Assembly (NCBI GenBank): GCA_022820925.1
Contig: JAJEEO010000002.1
Coordinates: forward strand, 1 to 64,000
Origin: Acidimicrobiia bacterium
GTDB lineage: Bacteria > Actinomycetota > Acidimicrobiia > Acidimicrobiales > Poriferisodalaceae
DNA: 64,000 nucleotides
Direction: 5' to 3'
In this document: in pieces, positions 9,159-17,563 of the stretch
Layout of the letters: every line of letters starts with the position of its first letter
How positions within the stretch are numbered: the stretch's first letter is position 1
The notes under the pieces: generated by a model
The model's database searches: none
The model's input: only the letters and a program-made list of their open reading frames with translations
What the model was told of the DNA's origin: nothing
Translations under genes and position numbers: made by a program

Positions 9159-10325
9159 ATGGCCGACAGCCCGTCGCCGTGGCGGCACCCGCCTCCGCCC
9201 GAACTGACCGGCGAGCTGCTGGCGCGGATTCGTGCCAGCGGCCAGCACAGCGACGCCGAGCGCTGCCCCGATCCCGAGATCATCGCCGAGTTGGGGCAGC
9301 TCGGCCTCATGCGATTGCTGGTGCCCTCCGAGCTCGGAGGCGGAGGGCGCCACCCCGCCGAGTTCATCGAGTTCAGCCGTCGGGTTGCCTACGAGCACCC
9401 GTCAACGGGCTGGGTCGCCATGACCTGCAATGAGGAAGCCGAGATCTTTGCCGCCTATCTCGAGCCCGACACGGTGACTGGGTTCTACGCGACCGACCCA
9501 GGTGCAGTCATTGCCGGTTCCGGGGTGCCCAAGGGTGTGGCACGGCCCGCCAGCGGCGGCTGGACCGTGGACGGCCGGTGGTCGTTCGTGAGCGGCTGCA
9601 CCGCGGCCGACTGGTGGATCCTGGCAAACATCGTCGACGGCACCCGGCCCAGGCAGCTGTGCTTCGTGCTCGTTCCGGCCGATGCAGCCTTGATCGATGA
9701 CACCTGGCACACCGTGGGCCTGCGCGGCACCGGCAGCCACGATGTCGTGCTGAGCGAGTACTTCGTGCCCGATGAGCGGGCTTCAGTCGTCGAGAATTTC
9801 TCGCTGCCCAAGCCCAACGAGCACCCCTACTACCGCCTGCCGTCAGGACTGCGGTTCCCGTTCCCCAAGACCGGTGTGGCATCGGGCATCGCGGACCGGG
9901 CGATCGACGAGTTCGCAGCCTTGGCCACGGCCAAAACCCCGCTGTACAACCGCTCGGCGCTGGCCAACCGGCCCGACGCCCAGGCGGCCATGGCCCGCGC
10001 CGCCGCGCTCGCCGGCGCCGGCCGGGCCTTCGTCGCCGAGGTGCTGTCGGAGATCTGGGAAACCGCCTCGGCCTGCGGCGACGTGTCGCCGGCGCAGCAT
10101 GCTCGCGCCCGTCTGGCCTGTTCGTGGAGCGTGCAGAACTGCATCGCTGCAGTGGAGACGCTGGGGACGGCCACCGGGAGCACCGCCAACTACACATCGT
10201 CGCCGCTCGGCGCCCTGCTGAACGATGTGAGGGCCGTTGCCGGCCACTTCATGGTCGGCAGCTACCAGATGGACACCGCCGGCCGCGTACTCCTCGGCCT
10301 CGACCCAGACGACCCCAACTTCTGA
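9159..10325 (+). CDS. Acyl-CoA dehydrogenase-fold flavin monooxygenase
   Basis: A 388-residue protein with the acyl-CoA dehydrogenase fold: helical N-terminal domain, a middle beta domain (GVPKGVARPASGGWTVDGRW and LRGTGSHDVVLSE), and a C-terminal helical bundle ending VGSYQMDTAGR. The pattern WSFVSGCTAADWW and the lack of the usual acyl-CoA dehydrogenase catalytic Glu motif resemble group D flavin monooxygenases such as HsaA or the 4-hydroxyphenylacetate hydroxylase oxygenase. These use reduced flavin supplied by a partner reductase, none of which is adjacent. Carboxylase genes follow on the same strand after 75 bp. Confidence 0.78.
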   Translation: MADSPSPWRHPPPPELTGELLARIRASGQHSDAERCPDPEIIAELGQLGLMRLLVPSELGGGGRHPAEFIEFSRRVAYEHPSTGWVAMTCNEEAEIFAAYLEPDTVTGFYATDPGAVIAGSGVPKGVARPASGGWTVDGRWSFVSGCTAADWWILANIVDGTRPRQLCFVLVPADAALIDDTWHTVGLRGTGSHDVVLSEYFVPDERASVVENFSLPKPNEHPYYRLPSGLRFPFPKTGVASGIADRAIDEFAALATAKTPLYNRSALANRPDAQAAMARAAALAGAGRAFVAEVLSEIWETASACGDVSPAQHARARLACSWSVQNCIAAVETLGTATGSTANYTSSPLGALLNDVRAVAGHFMVGSYQMDTAGRVLLGLDPDDPNF

Positions 10326-10400
10326 GCAGACCCGCGCACCGGCGCGCCCCGTACGATCTTCGGCGACGGAAACGCCCCGGCTGAGGGACACCGCCCGCAG

Positions 10401-12023
10401 ATGAGACAGTTCGAGAGCCGTATCGATACCGCCAGCAGCGAGTTCGAAAAGAACGCGGCTGCCTATGCCGACTTGCTCGCGATGCTGGGTGATCGCCAGC
10501 AGTTCGCCATTTCGGGCGGTGCGGGCCGCGAGCGCTCCATCGAGCGCCACCACAGCCGGGGCAAGGTGCTGCCGCGGGACCGCATCGATCTGGTGTGCGA
10601 CGCCGACACGCCGTTCCTGGAGCTGTCCACGCTGGCCGGCTGGGACATGTACGACAACAGCGCTCCGGGCGCCGGCATCGTCACCGGTATCGGCGTGGTC
10701 CATGGCGTGCCGTGGATGTTCATCGCCAACGACGCCACCGTGAAGGGCGGCTCGCTGCTGCCGATCAGCATCAAGAAGCACGTACGCGCCCAGGACATCG
10801 CCGCCGAGAACGGCCTCGGCGTCATCTACCTGGTGGACTCCGGCGGCGCGTTCCTGCCGCTGCAAGACGACATTTTCCCCGACAAGGACCATTTCGGCGG
10901 CAGCTTCTACCGCCAGGCCCGGCTGTCGGCGCAGGGCTTGCCGCAGATCTCGGTGGTGCTGGGCGGCTGCACGGCGGGCGGGGCATACGTGCCGGCGCTC
11001 AGCGACGAAGTCATCATGGTGTCGGGGATCGGCCGCATCTACCTCGGCGGACCGCCGATCGTGAAGGCCGCGCTCGGCGAGATCATCGAGCCCGACGATC
11101 TGGGCGGGGCAGCGCTGCACACGCGCATCTCCGGCGTGTCCGACTACATGGCACCCGACGAGCGATCCGCCTACGGCAAGCTGCGCGAGCTGTGCGCGGC
11201 AGCCAACCAGCGAACTGTCGATCATCGTGAGAACTGGCTGTCGTGGACCGAGCCGGAAGCCCCCCACTTCGACACGGACGAGATCTACGGCGTGATATCC
11301 GCCGACGACCGCATCGGCTTCGATGCCCGCGAGATCATCGCCCGGCTCGTCGACGGCTCCCGCTACGGCGAGTTCAAGCCCGAATGGGGCGAGCACATCA
11401 CGTGCGGCTTCGCCCGCATCTGGGGATTCCAGATCGGCATCATCGCCAACAACGGGATCATCTTCTCCTCCGACGCTCTGAAGGCCACCCACTTCATCGA
11501 GCTCTGCGAGCAGCGCCGCGTGCCGCTGCTGTTCCTGCAGAACACGACGGGCTACATGGTGGGCAGCGACTCTGAAGCGGCGGGCATCGCCAAGCACGGG
11601 GCGAAGATGGTCTCCGCAGTCGCCAACGCCACCGTGCCCCGCTACACGGTGCTCATCGGGGGCTCCTACGGCGCCGGCAACTACGGCATGTGCGGGCGGG
11701 GCTTCAACCCCAGATTCCTGTTCGCCTGGCCGAACAGCCGCATCGCCACCATGTCGGCCGAGACCGCCCAGACAGTGCTGGTGGACATCCGTCTGGCCGG
11801 CATGCGCGGCACCGAGACGACCGACGCCGAGATCGCCGCGATGCGAGCCGAGGTGGCCGATCAGTACGAGCGCCAGAGCGACCCCTACTACGCCACTGCC
11901 CGCCTGTGGGATGACGGGCTCATCGACCCCGCCGACACCCGCGACACGCTCGGTCTGTGCCTCGCGCTGGCGGCACGCCAGGATGCCCCGGCTCCCGGCA
12001 GCGGCATCGTCTACCGGATGTAG
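10401..12023 (+). CDS. Acyl-CoA carboxylase carboxyltransferase (beta) subunit, MCC-like
   Basis: A 540-residue carboxyltransferase of the methylcrotonyl/geranyl-CoA carboxylase type. It carries both crotonase-like halves: the GGCTAGGAYVPALSDE motif near residue 195 and the GGSYGAGNYGMCGRGFNPRF motif near residue 420, characteristic of branched-chain acyl-CoA carboxylases rather than acetyl-CoA carboxylase. It should transfer CO2 from biotin to an alpha,beta-unsaturated or simple acyl-CoA. The biotin-carrying subunit gene follows after 30 bp. A possible -10 box TACGAT at 10352 lies about 45 nt upstream of the ATG. Confidence 0.88.
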   Translation: MRQFESRIDTASSEFEKNAAAYADLLAMLGDRQQFAISGGAGRERSIERHHSRGKVLPRDRIDLVCDADTPFLELSTLAGWDMYDNSAPGAGIVTGIGVVHGVPWMFIANDATVKGGSLLPISIKKHVRAQDIAAENGLGVIYLVDSGGAFLPLQDDIFPDKDHFGGSFYRQARLSAQGLPQISVVLGGCTAGGAYVPALSDEVIMVSGIGRIYLGGPPIVKAALGEIIEPDDLGGAALHTRISGVSDYMAPDERSAYGKLRELCAAANQRTVDHRENWLSWTEPEAPHFDTDEIYGVISADDRIGFDAREIIARLVDGSRYGEFKPEWGEHITCGFARIWGFQIGIIANNGIIFSSDALKATHFIELCEQRRVPLLFLQNTTGYMVGSDSEAAGIAKHGAKMVSAVANATVPRYTVLIGGSYGAGNYGMCGRGFNPRFLFAWPNSRIATMSAETAQTVLVDIRLAGMRGTETTDAEIAAMRAEVADQYERQSDPYYATARLWDDGLIDPADTRDTLGLCLALAARQDAPAPGSGIVYRM

Positions 12024-12053
12024 CCCAGCTGCATCGGCACGAGGATCAATGAC

Positions 12054-13970
12054 GTGAAGCTGCTGGTAGCCAACCGCGGAGAGATCTCCAGCCGGGTCTT
12101 CGCCACCGCCCGTCGGCTGGGTTGGCGCACGGTGGCGGTATGGGCCGAGCCGGACCGGGAGGCCCCGTTCGTCGCAGAGGCAGATGAGAGCTGTTGCATC
12201 GGCCCCGCTGCACTCGACCGCTCGTACCTCAATGCCGATGCGATCTTGGCGGCCGCGCACGAGACCGGCGCAGATGCCGTGCATCCCGGCTATGGATTTC
12301 TCTCAGAGAACGCAGCCTTCGCCCAAGCAGTGACCGAGGTGGGCCTGGTCTGGATCGGGCCGCATCCGGAGGCCATCGCTCAGATGGGAGCCAAGATCGA
12401 AGCCCGTGCCCTAGCCGAAGCAGCCGGGGTGCCGACGATTCCGGGCGCGAGCGGTGGCGACCTGGCGGCTGCTGCGGATCAGATCGGTTTCCCGGTGCTG
12501 GTCAAGGCTTCGGCCGGCGGCGGCGGCAAGGGCATCCGGATCGTGCATTCGGCTGGCGAGTTTGACGCCGCGCTGGGTGAGGCACGCACCGAGGCGCTGC
12601 GCTCCTTCGGCGACGATCGCGTCATCGTCGAGCGCTACATCTCCCGGCCCCGGCACGTCGAGGTGCAGGTAGTCGGCGACCGGCACGGCAGCGTCATCCA
12701 TCTCGGCACTCGCGACTGCTCGTCGCAGCGCCGCTACCAGAAGCTGATCGAGGAAGCCCCGGCGCCGAATCTGCCTGCGGCCACTCGCAACGGCCTGCAC
12801 GAGGCCGCCGTGGCTCTCGCCCGGCACATCGGTTACGACAACGCGGGCACGGTGGAGTTCATCGTCGATGCCGCCAGCGGCGAGTTCTTCTTCCTGGAGA
12901 TGAACACCCGCCTGCAGGTGGAGCATCCCGTCACGGAGGCGATCACGGGACTGGATCTCGTGGAACTGCAACTGCGGGCGGCGACCGGCGAGTCGTTGGG
13001 CTTGGGCCAGGCCGATGTGACGTTCGCCGGCCACAGCATCGAGGCCCGTATCAACGCCGAGGATCCCTACGACGGCTTCAGCCCGCGGGCGGGCCAGGTG
13101 CGCCACCTGTCGGTGCCTGACGGCGTGCGCTGGGATGCCTCGGTCTCGGCGGGGTCCGAGGTCACTCCCTACTACGACCCGCTGATTGCCAAACTGATCG
13201 TCACGCGCCCTAACCGGGCATCGGCGCTGGATGCCCTGCGCGATGCGCTCGATGAGCTCGTCGTGGGGCCAGTTCCTGCCAATGCCGGTTTCCTGCGATG
13301 GCTGACCGACATGCCTGCGCTGCGAAGCGGTGAGATGACCACCAACGTCATCGACGCACTCGGGCCCGCAGAGATGGGCGAGCCTCCGTCGAGCGACAAC
13401 GCTGCACCGGCAGCAGCGGCGGCATGGATGGCACGGCTGAGGATCCAGCGGGCTGCGCAGACTGCCAGCCCGTGGTCGGCGCTGGGATCATTCCGCCTCA
13501 CCGAGCACCGTGCCGAGGCAGCAGTGTTGCTGCGTGACAGCGCAGGCGAGCTGCACGAAGTGGCCGCTGAGGCACTGAACGGCACCGGCACCGAGGCGCT
13601 CGCCACGGCCAGCAGCGCCGACGCCAGTTCGGTGGCGGTCAACATCGCCGGGCACACCGTCACCTTCGAAGTGCCCGACCGGGCCGACGCGTGGGCGCCC
13701 ACCGCGACCGACGACACGGGCTCCGTCGACGCAGTCGCGGCACCGTTCCCCGCTGTGGTCGTCGAGGTGCCCGTCGTCATCGGCGATGTGGTGGCCGCCG
13801 GCGACGTGGTCGTGGTGGTGGAAGCCATGAAGATGCTCCACTCGCTGGCGGCGCACGGGGCCGGCACAGTCGCAGAGGTCCGCTGCAGCACCGGCGATGC
13901 CGTCGAAGCCAACCAACTCCTCGTCACCTTCGAGCAGCACGAGCGCGAGCTGCCGGCGGATCCGAGCTGA
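12054..13970 (+). CDS. Acyl-CoA carboxylase biotin (alpha) subunit
   Basis: A 638-residue protein with, in order, biotin carboxylase N domain (LLVANRGEISSRV at residue 3), ATP-grasp domain with the glycine-rich loop KASAGGGGKGIRIV, biotin carboxylase C domain, a variable linker domain, and a C-terminal biotinyl domain with EAMKM, whose Lys is the biotin site. It charges biotin with CO2 using ATP and bicarbonate for the adjacent beta subunit. GTG start at 12054 is the only start fitting the conserved N terminus. Substrate specificity lies in the beta subunit, which is MCC-like. Confidence 0.92.
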   Translation: MKLLVANRGEISSRVFATARRLGWRTVAVWAEPDREAPFVAEADESCCIGPAALDRSYLNADAILAAAHETGADAVHPGYGFLSENAAFAQAVTEVGLVWIGPHPEAIAQMGAKIEARALAEAAGVPTIPGASGGDLAAAADQIGFPVLVKASAGGGGKGIRIVHSAGEFDAALGEARTEALRSFGDDRVIVERYISRPRHVEVQVVGDRHGSVIHLGTRDCSSQRRYQKLIEEAPAPNLPAATRNGLHEAAVALARHIGYDNAGTVEFIVDAASGEFFFLEMNTRLQVEHPVTEAITGLDLVELQLRAATGESLGLGQADVTFAGHSIEARINAEDPYDGFSPRAGQVRHLSVPDGVRWDASVSAGSEVTPYYDPLIAKLIVTRPNRASALDALRDALDELVVGPVPANAGFLRWLTDMPALRSGEMTTNVIDALGPAEMGEPPSSDNAAPAAAAAWMARLRIQRAAQTASPWSALGSFRLTEHRAEAAVLLRDSAGELHEVAAEALNGTGTEALATASSADASSVAVNIAGHTVTFEVPDRADAWAPTATDDTGSVDAVAAPFPAVVVEVPVVIGDVVAAGDVVVVVEAMKMLHSLAAHGAGTVAEVRCSTGDAVEANQLLVTFEQHERELPADPS

Positions 13971-14010
13971 CAGCCCGCCACAGAGGACGGGACTCGACGG
14001 GTCCAACCAG

Positions 14011-15333
14011 CTAGACGAGCCCGAGCGGGAGGGTCGTCAGCACCTCATTGCCGGTCTCGGTGATCAGCACCTGTTCTTCCAGCTTCACGCCCTCGCCGCC
14101 GGACCGCGCGCCGATGAAGGCCTCCACGCACATCACCATGCCCGGTTCGAGCACACCGTCGTAGCCACCGGCGTCCCACTTGTGACGGTGGTAGATGGCC
14201 GGGTACTCGTCGCACAGCCCGACCCCGTGCGAGATGACCGTGTAGCCGCGGTAGCTGTCCGGGTCGGGATACCACGCCTTCTCAGTGATCTCGCGCAGCG
14301 TGGCTCCGGGCTGGTGCAGTTCGGTATTGCGATGGATCTGCTCGACGGCGAGCGACCAGCAGTCCTGTTGTGCCGACGTCGGGACGCCGCCCCCGCACCG
14401 CCATGTGCGCGACATATCGACGCACATTCCATACGCGCCCACCAGGTCGGTATCGAAACCCATGAGCTCCCCAGGCTGGACCCGACGGCTGCTGGCCTCG
14501 TGATACCACGGGTTCGTTCTCGGCCCCGACGACAGCAGTCTCGTCTCGATCCACTCTCCGTAACGACGCAGGCTGCCGGCCCACAGTTCCGCCCACAGAT
14601 CGAACTCGCTCACACCCGGCTCGAATATGGCGTGCATTTCGTCGATGGCAGATTCGCATGCGTGAATGGCGCATCGCATGGCGGCGAGGTCGTCGGGGCC
14701 CTTCACCGCACGTGCCGATTCCATGATCGGGCCTGCGTTCACCAGCTCGATGCCGCGGGATTCCAGAACGCGATACCCCGTCAGATCCAGCTGATCCACC
14801 GCCAGCCGTCGTGTACCGCGATCGACTGCCGCGAGCAGATCCGCTATCTCCGACGCCCAGCGCCCGGCAATCTCCTCTGACCTCGGTCCCGCCTTGAAGT
14901 AGATGTACGACGTCCCGGGTCGGATCTCGTCGACTGCTTCTGAGTGCGCGTCCAGGAACTCCCCATCGGAGAACTCGAACACGACCACAGGACCCTCTGT
15001 CGCAACGAACGCATACCGGACGGCGTTGTGCATGGTCCACAGCGACATGTTCGTCGTGTCGGTGGCGTAGCGGATGTTCAGCGGGTCGTACAGCAGTGCC
15101 GCATCGCAGTCGGCACCGCGCAACTGCTCGCGGACTCGTTCCAGCCGGTACCGGCGCAGCGCCGAGCGGTCCGGTAGCTGCAGCCCCGCAGCAACCCACT
15201 CGGCCTCCAGATCGGCACCTGGGCCGAGCGCGTGCATGTTGAGGTCGGTGTGGTCCAGAAACCACTCCGGGGGTTCGGCACGCCCGACGCCGATCTTGGG
15301 CCGGTGGCGACGTTCGAACCCCTGCAGTGCCAT
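14011..15333 (-). CDS. dddP: DddP-like DMSP lyase (M24 peptidase fold)
   Basis: A 440-residue M24 (pita-bread) protein with DddP features throughout. From my recollection of the Ruegeria enzyme, its metal ligands D295, D297, D307, H371, E406 and E421 correspond to D294 and D296 (FDTDLVG), D306 (DMSRTW), H369 (HGVGLCDEYP), E404 (CVEAFIGA) and E419 (KLEEQVLI); the proposed base D377 corresponds to D375. DPLNIRYATDTTNM and GEWIETRLLSSGPRTNPW are also DddP-like. DddP cleaves dimethylsulfoniopropionate to DMS and acrylate. ATG 15333 is preferred over GTG 15384 because GGGAGGG lies 9 nt upstream and the length matches DddP. A prolidase or other DddP-like activity remains possible. Confidence 0.8.
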   Translation of the reverse strand: MALQGFERRHRPKIGVGRAEPPEWFLDHTDLNMHALGPGADLEAEWVAAGLQLPDRSALRRYRLERVREQLRGADCDAALLYDPLNIRYATDTTNMSLWTMHNAVRYAFVATEGPVVVFEFSDGEFLDAHSEAVDEIRPGTSYIYFKAGPRSEEIAGRWASEIADLLAAVDRGTRRLAVDQLDLTGYRVLESRGIELVNAGPIMESARAVKGPDDLAAMRCAIHACESAIDEMHAIFEPGVSEFDLWAELWAGSLRRYGEWIETRLLSSGPRTNPWYHEASSRRVQPGELMGFDTDLVGAYGMCVDMSRTWRCGGGVPTSAQQDCWSLAVEQIHRNTELHQPGATLREITEKAWYPDPDSYRGYTVISHGVGLCDEYPAIYHRHKWDAGGYDGVLEPGMVMCVEAFIGARSGGEGVKLEEQVLITETGNEVLTTLPLGLV

Positions 15334-15396
15334 GCCTGCTCGCCCTCCCAAGATCTGCAGAGCCTCGTGGCGAGGCCGAGACACCGGTGCGCGGCG

Positions 15397-15402
15397 AGCC
15401 TA
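15397..15402 (-). promoter_or_regulatory. -10 box for the dddP-like gene
   Basis: TAGGCT on the minus strand about 63 nt upstream of the preferred ATG at 15333. It overlaps by 2 bp the opposite-strand -10 box of the MOSC gene, so the two divergent promoters may compete for RNA polymerase. Confidence 0.4.
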
Positions 15403-15406
15403 GGGT
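15401..15406 (+). promoter_or_regulatory. -10 box, leaderless MOSC gene
   Basis: TAGGGT ending 6 nt before the ATG at 15413; no ribosome-binding site in the gap. Confidence 0.55.
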
Positions 15407-15412
15407 CTGCCC

Positions 15413-16318
15413 ATGGCCACAGATGAACACGTCGGCGAGCACGCCGGCACGCTCACCGGGATCACCATTCACCCCATCAAGGGCTGCCGCCGCATCGAGC
15501 TCGATTCGGCTCTGGTCTCTGCAACCGGGCTCGAGGGCGACCGCGCATGGCAGGTGGTGACGGCCCCCGATGGGGCCGGTGGACTCGGCGAGTCGGTCAC
15601 ACAGCGCCAGAACGCGGCCCTCGCCACCGTCGTTCCCGTGCCGATCGACGGCGGGCTGACGATCAGCGCACCCGGCATGGGCACGATCGACGTGAAGCGG
15701 CCCGATGTCAATGACACCACGGTTCTCGCACTGATCGGCGATGAAGTGGCATGCGCAGATGCAGGAGACGAAGCGGCTGAGTTCTTCAGCGACGTGCTCG
15801 GCTTTCCGGCCAAGCTCGCGGCGCTGACCCCCGAGTCCTCCCGGCCGATGCGGCTGTTCCGGGGACGCCTCACCGGCTTCGCTGACGCGGCGCCGGTGCT
15901 CGTGGCCAATACGGCCTCGCTTGACGATCTGGTGGCGCGGGCCTCAGAACCGTTCGGCATCGAGCGTTTCCGGGCGAATCTCATCGTGACCAACGACGAA
16001 CCGTGGTCGGAAGACACCTGGACCGAGTTCTCGATCGGCCCGGCCCAGCTCAGCGCTCGCGTGGTGTGGCCCCGCTGCGCCGTCCCCCAGATCGACCAGG
16101 ACACCGGCGAGCGCCACCGCGAACCCGCGCTGGTGCTGCGCAAGCACCGCTGGTGCTCGGTCGCGGAAGGCTTCTCGCCAGGCATGCGGGGGATGCTGGA
16201 AGGCAACGCCATGTTCGGCATCGCGTGCACCATCGACCCCGAAGGCGTTGCGGTCTCTGTCGGCGACCCAGTCTCCGTCTCAGCCACCGGTCCGCCCCTG
16301 CTCGACCCGCCCCGCTGA
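15413..16318 (+). CDS. MOSC domain protein (mARC-like)
   Basis: A 301-residue protein with an N-terminal MOSC beta-barrel domain (ITIHPIKGCRRIELDSA, GLEGDRAWQVV) and a C-terminal MOSC domain. WPRCAVPQIDQDTGE holds the conserved Cys (C222) that ligates molybdenum in mARC/YcbX-type amidoxime reductases. It could therefore be a molybdenum-sulfurase-carboxyl-fold enzyme reducing N-hydroxylated compounds. No fused ferredoxin domain is present, unlike YcbX, so an external electron donor would be needed. It is divergent from the dddP-like gene. Confidence 0.82.
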   Translation: MATDEHVGEHAGTLTGITIHPIKGCRRIELDSALVSATGLEGDRAWQVVTAPDGAGGLGESVTQRQNAALATVVPVPIDGGLTISAPGMGTIDVKRPDVNDTTVLALIGDEVACADAGDEAAEFFSDVLGFPAKLAALTPESSRPMRLFRGRLTGFADAAPVLVANTASLDDLVARASEPFGIERFRANLIVTNDEPWSEDTWTEFSIGPAQLSARVVWPRCAVPQIDQDTGERHREPALVLRKHRWCSVAEGFSPGMRGMLEGNAMFGIACTIDPEGVAVSVGDPVSVSATGPPLLDPPR

Positions 16319-16336
16319 GCGCTGCCGAGCGAGTCG

Positions 16337-17563
16337 TTAGGTCAGCTCGCCGAGCACGTCTTCGGTGTGCTCGCCCAGCATGGGTGCTCGCTGCCAGGCC
16401 CACCAGTCGCCGTCAGTGGTGAAGGGCGAGCCGGGAACGGTGTAGGTGCCGAGCACCGGGTGCTCCTCGGGCCGCCACCAGCCGACTGCTTCGAGATGCG
16501 GGTCGTGACGCAGATCGCCGACGGTGTTGACCGGGGTGATCGGGATGCGGCGCCGCTGGCCTTCCACGAACAGCTCCTGTTTGGTGAAGCGGGTGGTGAG
16601 CTCCTCGACCCACGCGTCCACGGCTTCCAGCGCCTCGCGGCGCACCACGATGTCGATGAAGATCTCGTCGAGGATTCCCTCGTTGCCCGTCAGCTCGTGC
16701 ACCCACTGCGCGACCGCGTTCCAGTGCGCCGGCTGGATGGCGATGATCGCCACATAGCCGTCCGACGCCGGATACATGCCCATCGGGCTTGTCACCGGAC
16801 GGCGGTTGCCCGCCCGGGGCCGCGGCACCTGATCGTCGAGATACAGCGGCACACCGGTCTCAGGCGACAGCCATAGTCCCACTTCCTGCAACGACAGGTC
16901 GATGGTCTGACCGAGCGCCGGCTCATCGGCCGCCGCGGCCAGGTTGCGTGCACGCACGGACATCATCGAGCCGATCACCGCATGCAGCGAGGCGCCGTGC
17001 ATCAGCACGCCGATCTCTCCAGCCGGAGCCAGCGGGGGGCCATGCGGGAAGCCCACCGTGGACGCGAGCCCGCACGATGCCCAGGCGACGAGATTCGAGG
17101 AACGCCAGTGACGTCGCGGACCTGTCATGCCGAACGGTGTGATCGAGACCCAGGTCAGGTGCGGGAACCTCTCGACGATCCCGGCGACACCGAGACCTCC
17201 CTCACCAGCGTCTGCCAGCCACGGGTAGGCCTCTTGTGCAGCGGGCATCGCATCGTCGAGCACCACGTCAGCTGAGCCGATCAGCTTCACCAGCGCCGCG
17301 GCATCCTCTGCGTCGGTCGGGTCCAGCACCACGCTGCGCTTCGACGCCGCGTAGTACGCCCACCACAAGCTGGCCTCGGGGCCTTCGTGACCGGGCGCCA
17401 GCGGCGGCATGCTGCGGATGGGATTCCCGGCGGGCGGCTCCACGCAGATCACGTCGGCGCCGAGCGCTGCCCAGACGCGGGTGCCATACGCACCCGACAG
17501 CCCGGTCAGGTCGAGCACGCGCACGCCGCTCCATGGCCCGTGGCTGTGCGGTGCGGGGCTCAT
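16337..17563 (-). CDS. CaiB/BaiF CoA transferase, catalytic Asp missing
   Basis: A 408-residue class III CoA-transferase family protein. The N-terminal GVRVLDLTG, LGADVICVEPPAGNP and KRSVVLD motifs are intact, but at the position of the nucleophilic Asp it has V186 in GVLMHG. It is thus probably a non-catalytic partner subunit. Its ATG overlaps the stop of the upstream CaiB gene (ATGA), whose product keeps the Asp at D186, so the two likely form a heterodimer. This mirrors the fused protein at 6542-9055, where one half is also inactive. Confidence 0.85.
   Translation of the reverse strand: MSPAPHSHGPWSGVRVLDLTGLSGAYGTRVWAALGADVICVEPPAGNPIRSMPPLAPGHEGPEASLWWAYYAASKRSVVLDPTDAEDAAALVKLIGSADVVLDDAMPAAQEAYPWLADAGEGGLGVAGIVERFPHLTWVSITPFGMTGPRRHWRSSNLVAWASCGLASTVGFPHGPPLAPAGEIGVLMHGASLHAVIGSMMSVRARNLAAAADEPALGQTIDLSLQEVGLWLSPETGVPLYLDDQVPRPRAGNRRPVTSPMGMYPASDGYVAIIAIQPAHWNAVAQWVHELTGNEGILDEIFIDIVVRREALEAVDAWVEELTTRFTKQELFVEGQRRRIPITPVNTVGDLRHDPHLEAVGWWRPEEHPVLGTYTVPGSPFTTDGDWWAWQRAPMLGEHTEDVLGELT

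Noticed and set aside
9843..12284. Long minus-strand open frame opposite the monooxygenase and carboxylase genes
   Set aside because: Composition is typical of an antisense shadow and no domain is visible; the plus strand has two clearly conserved genes.
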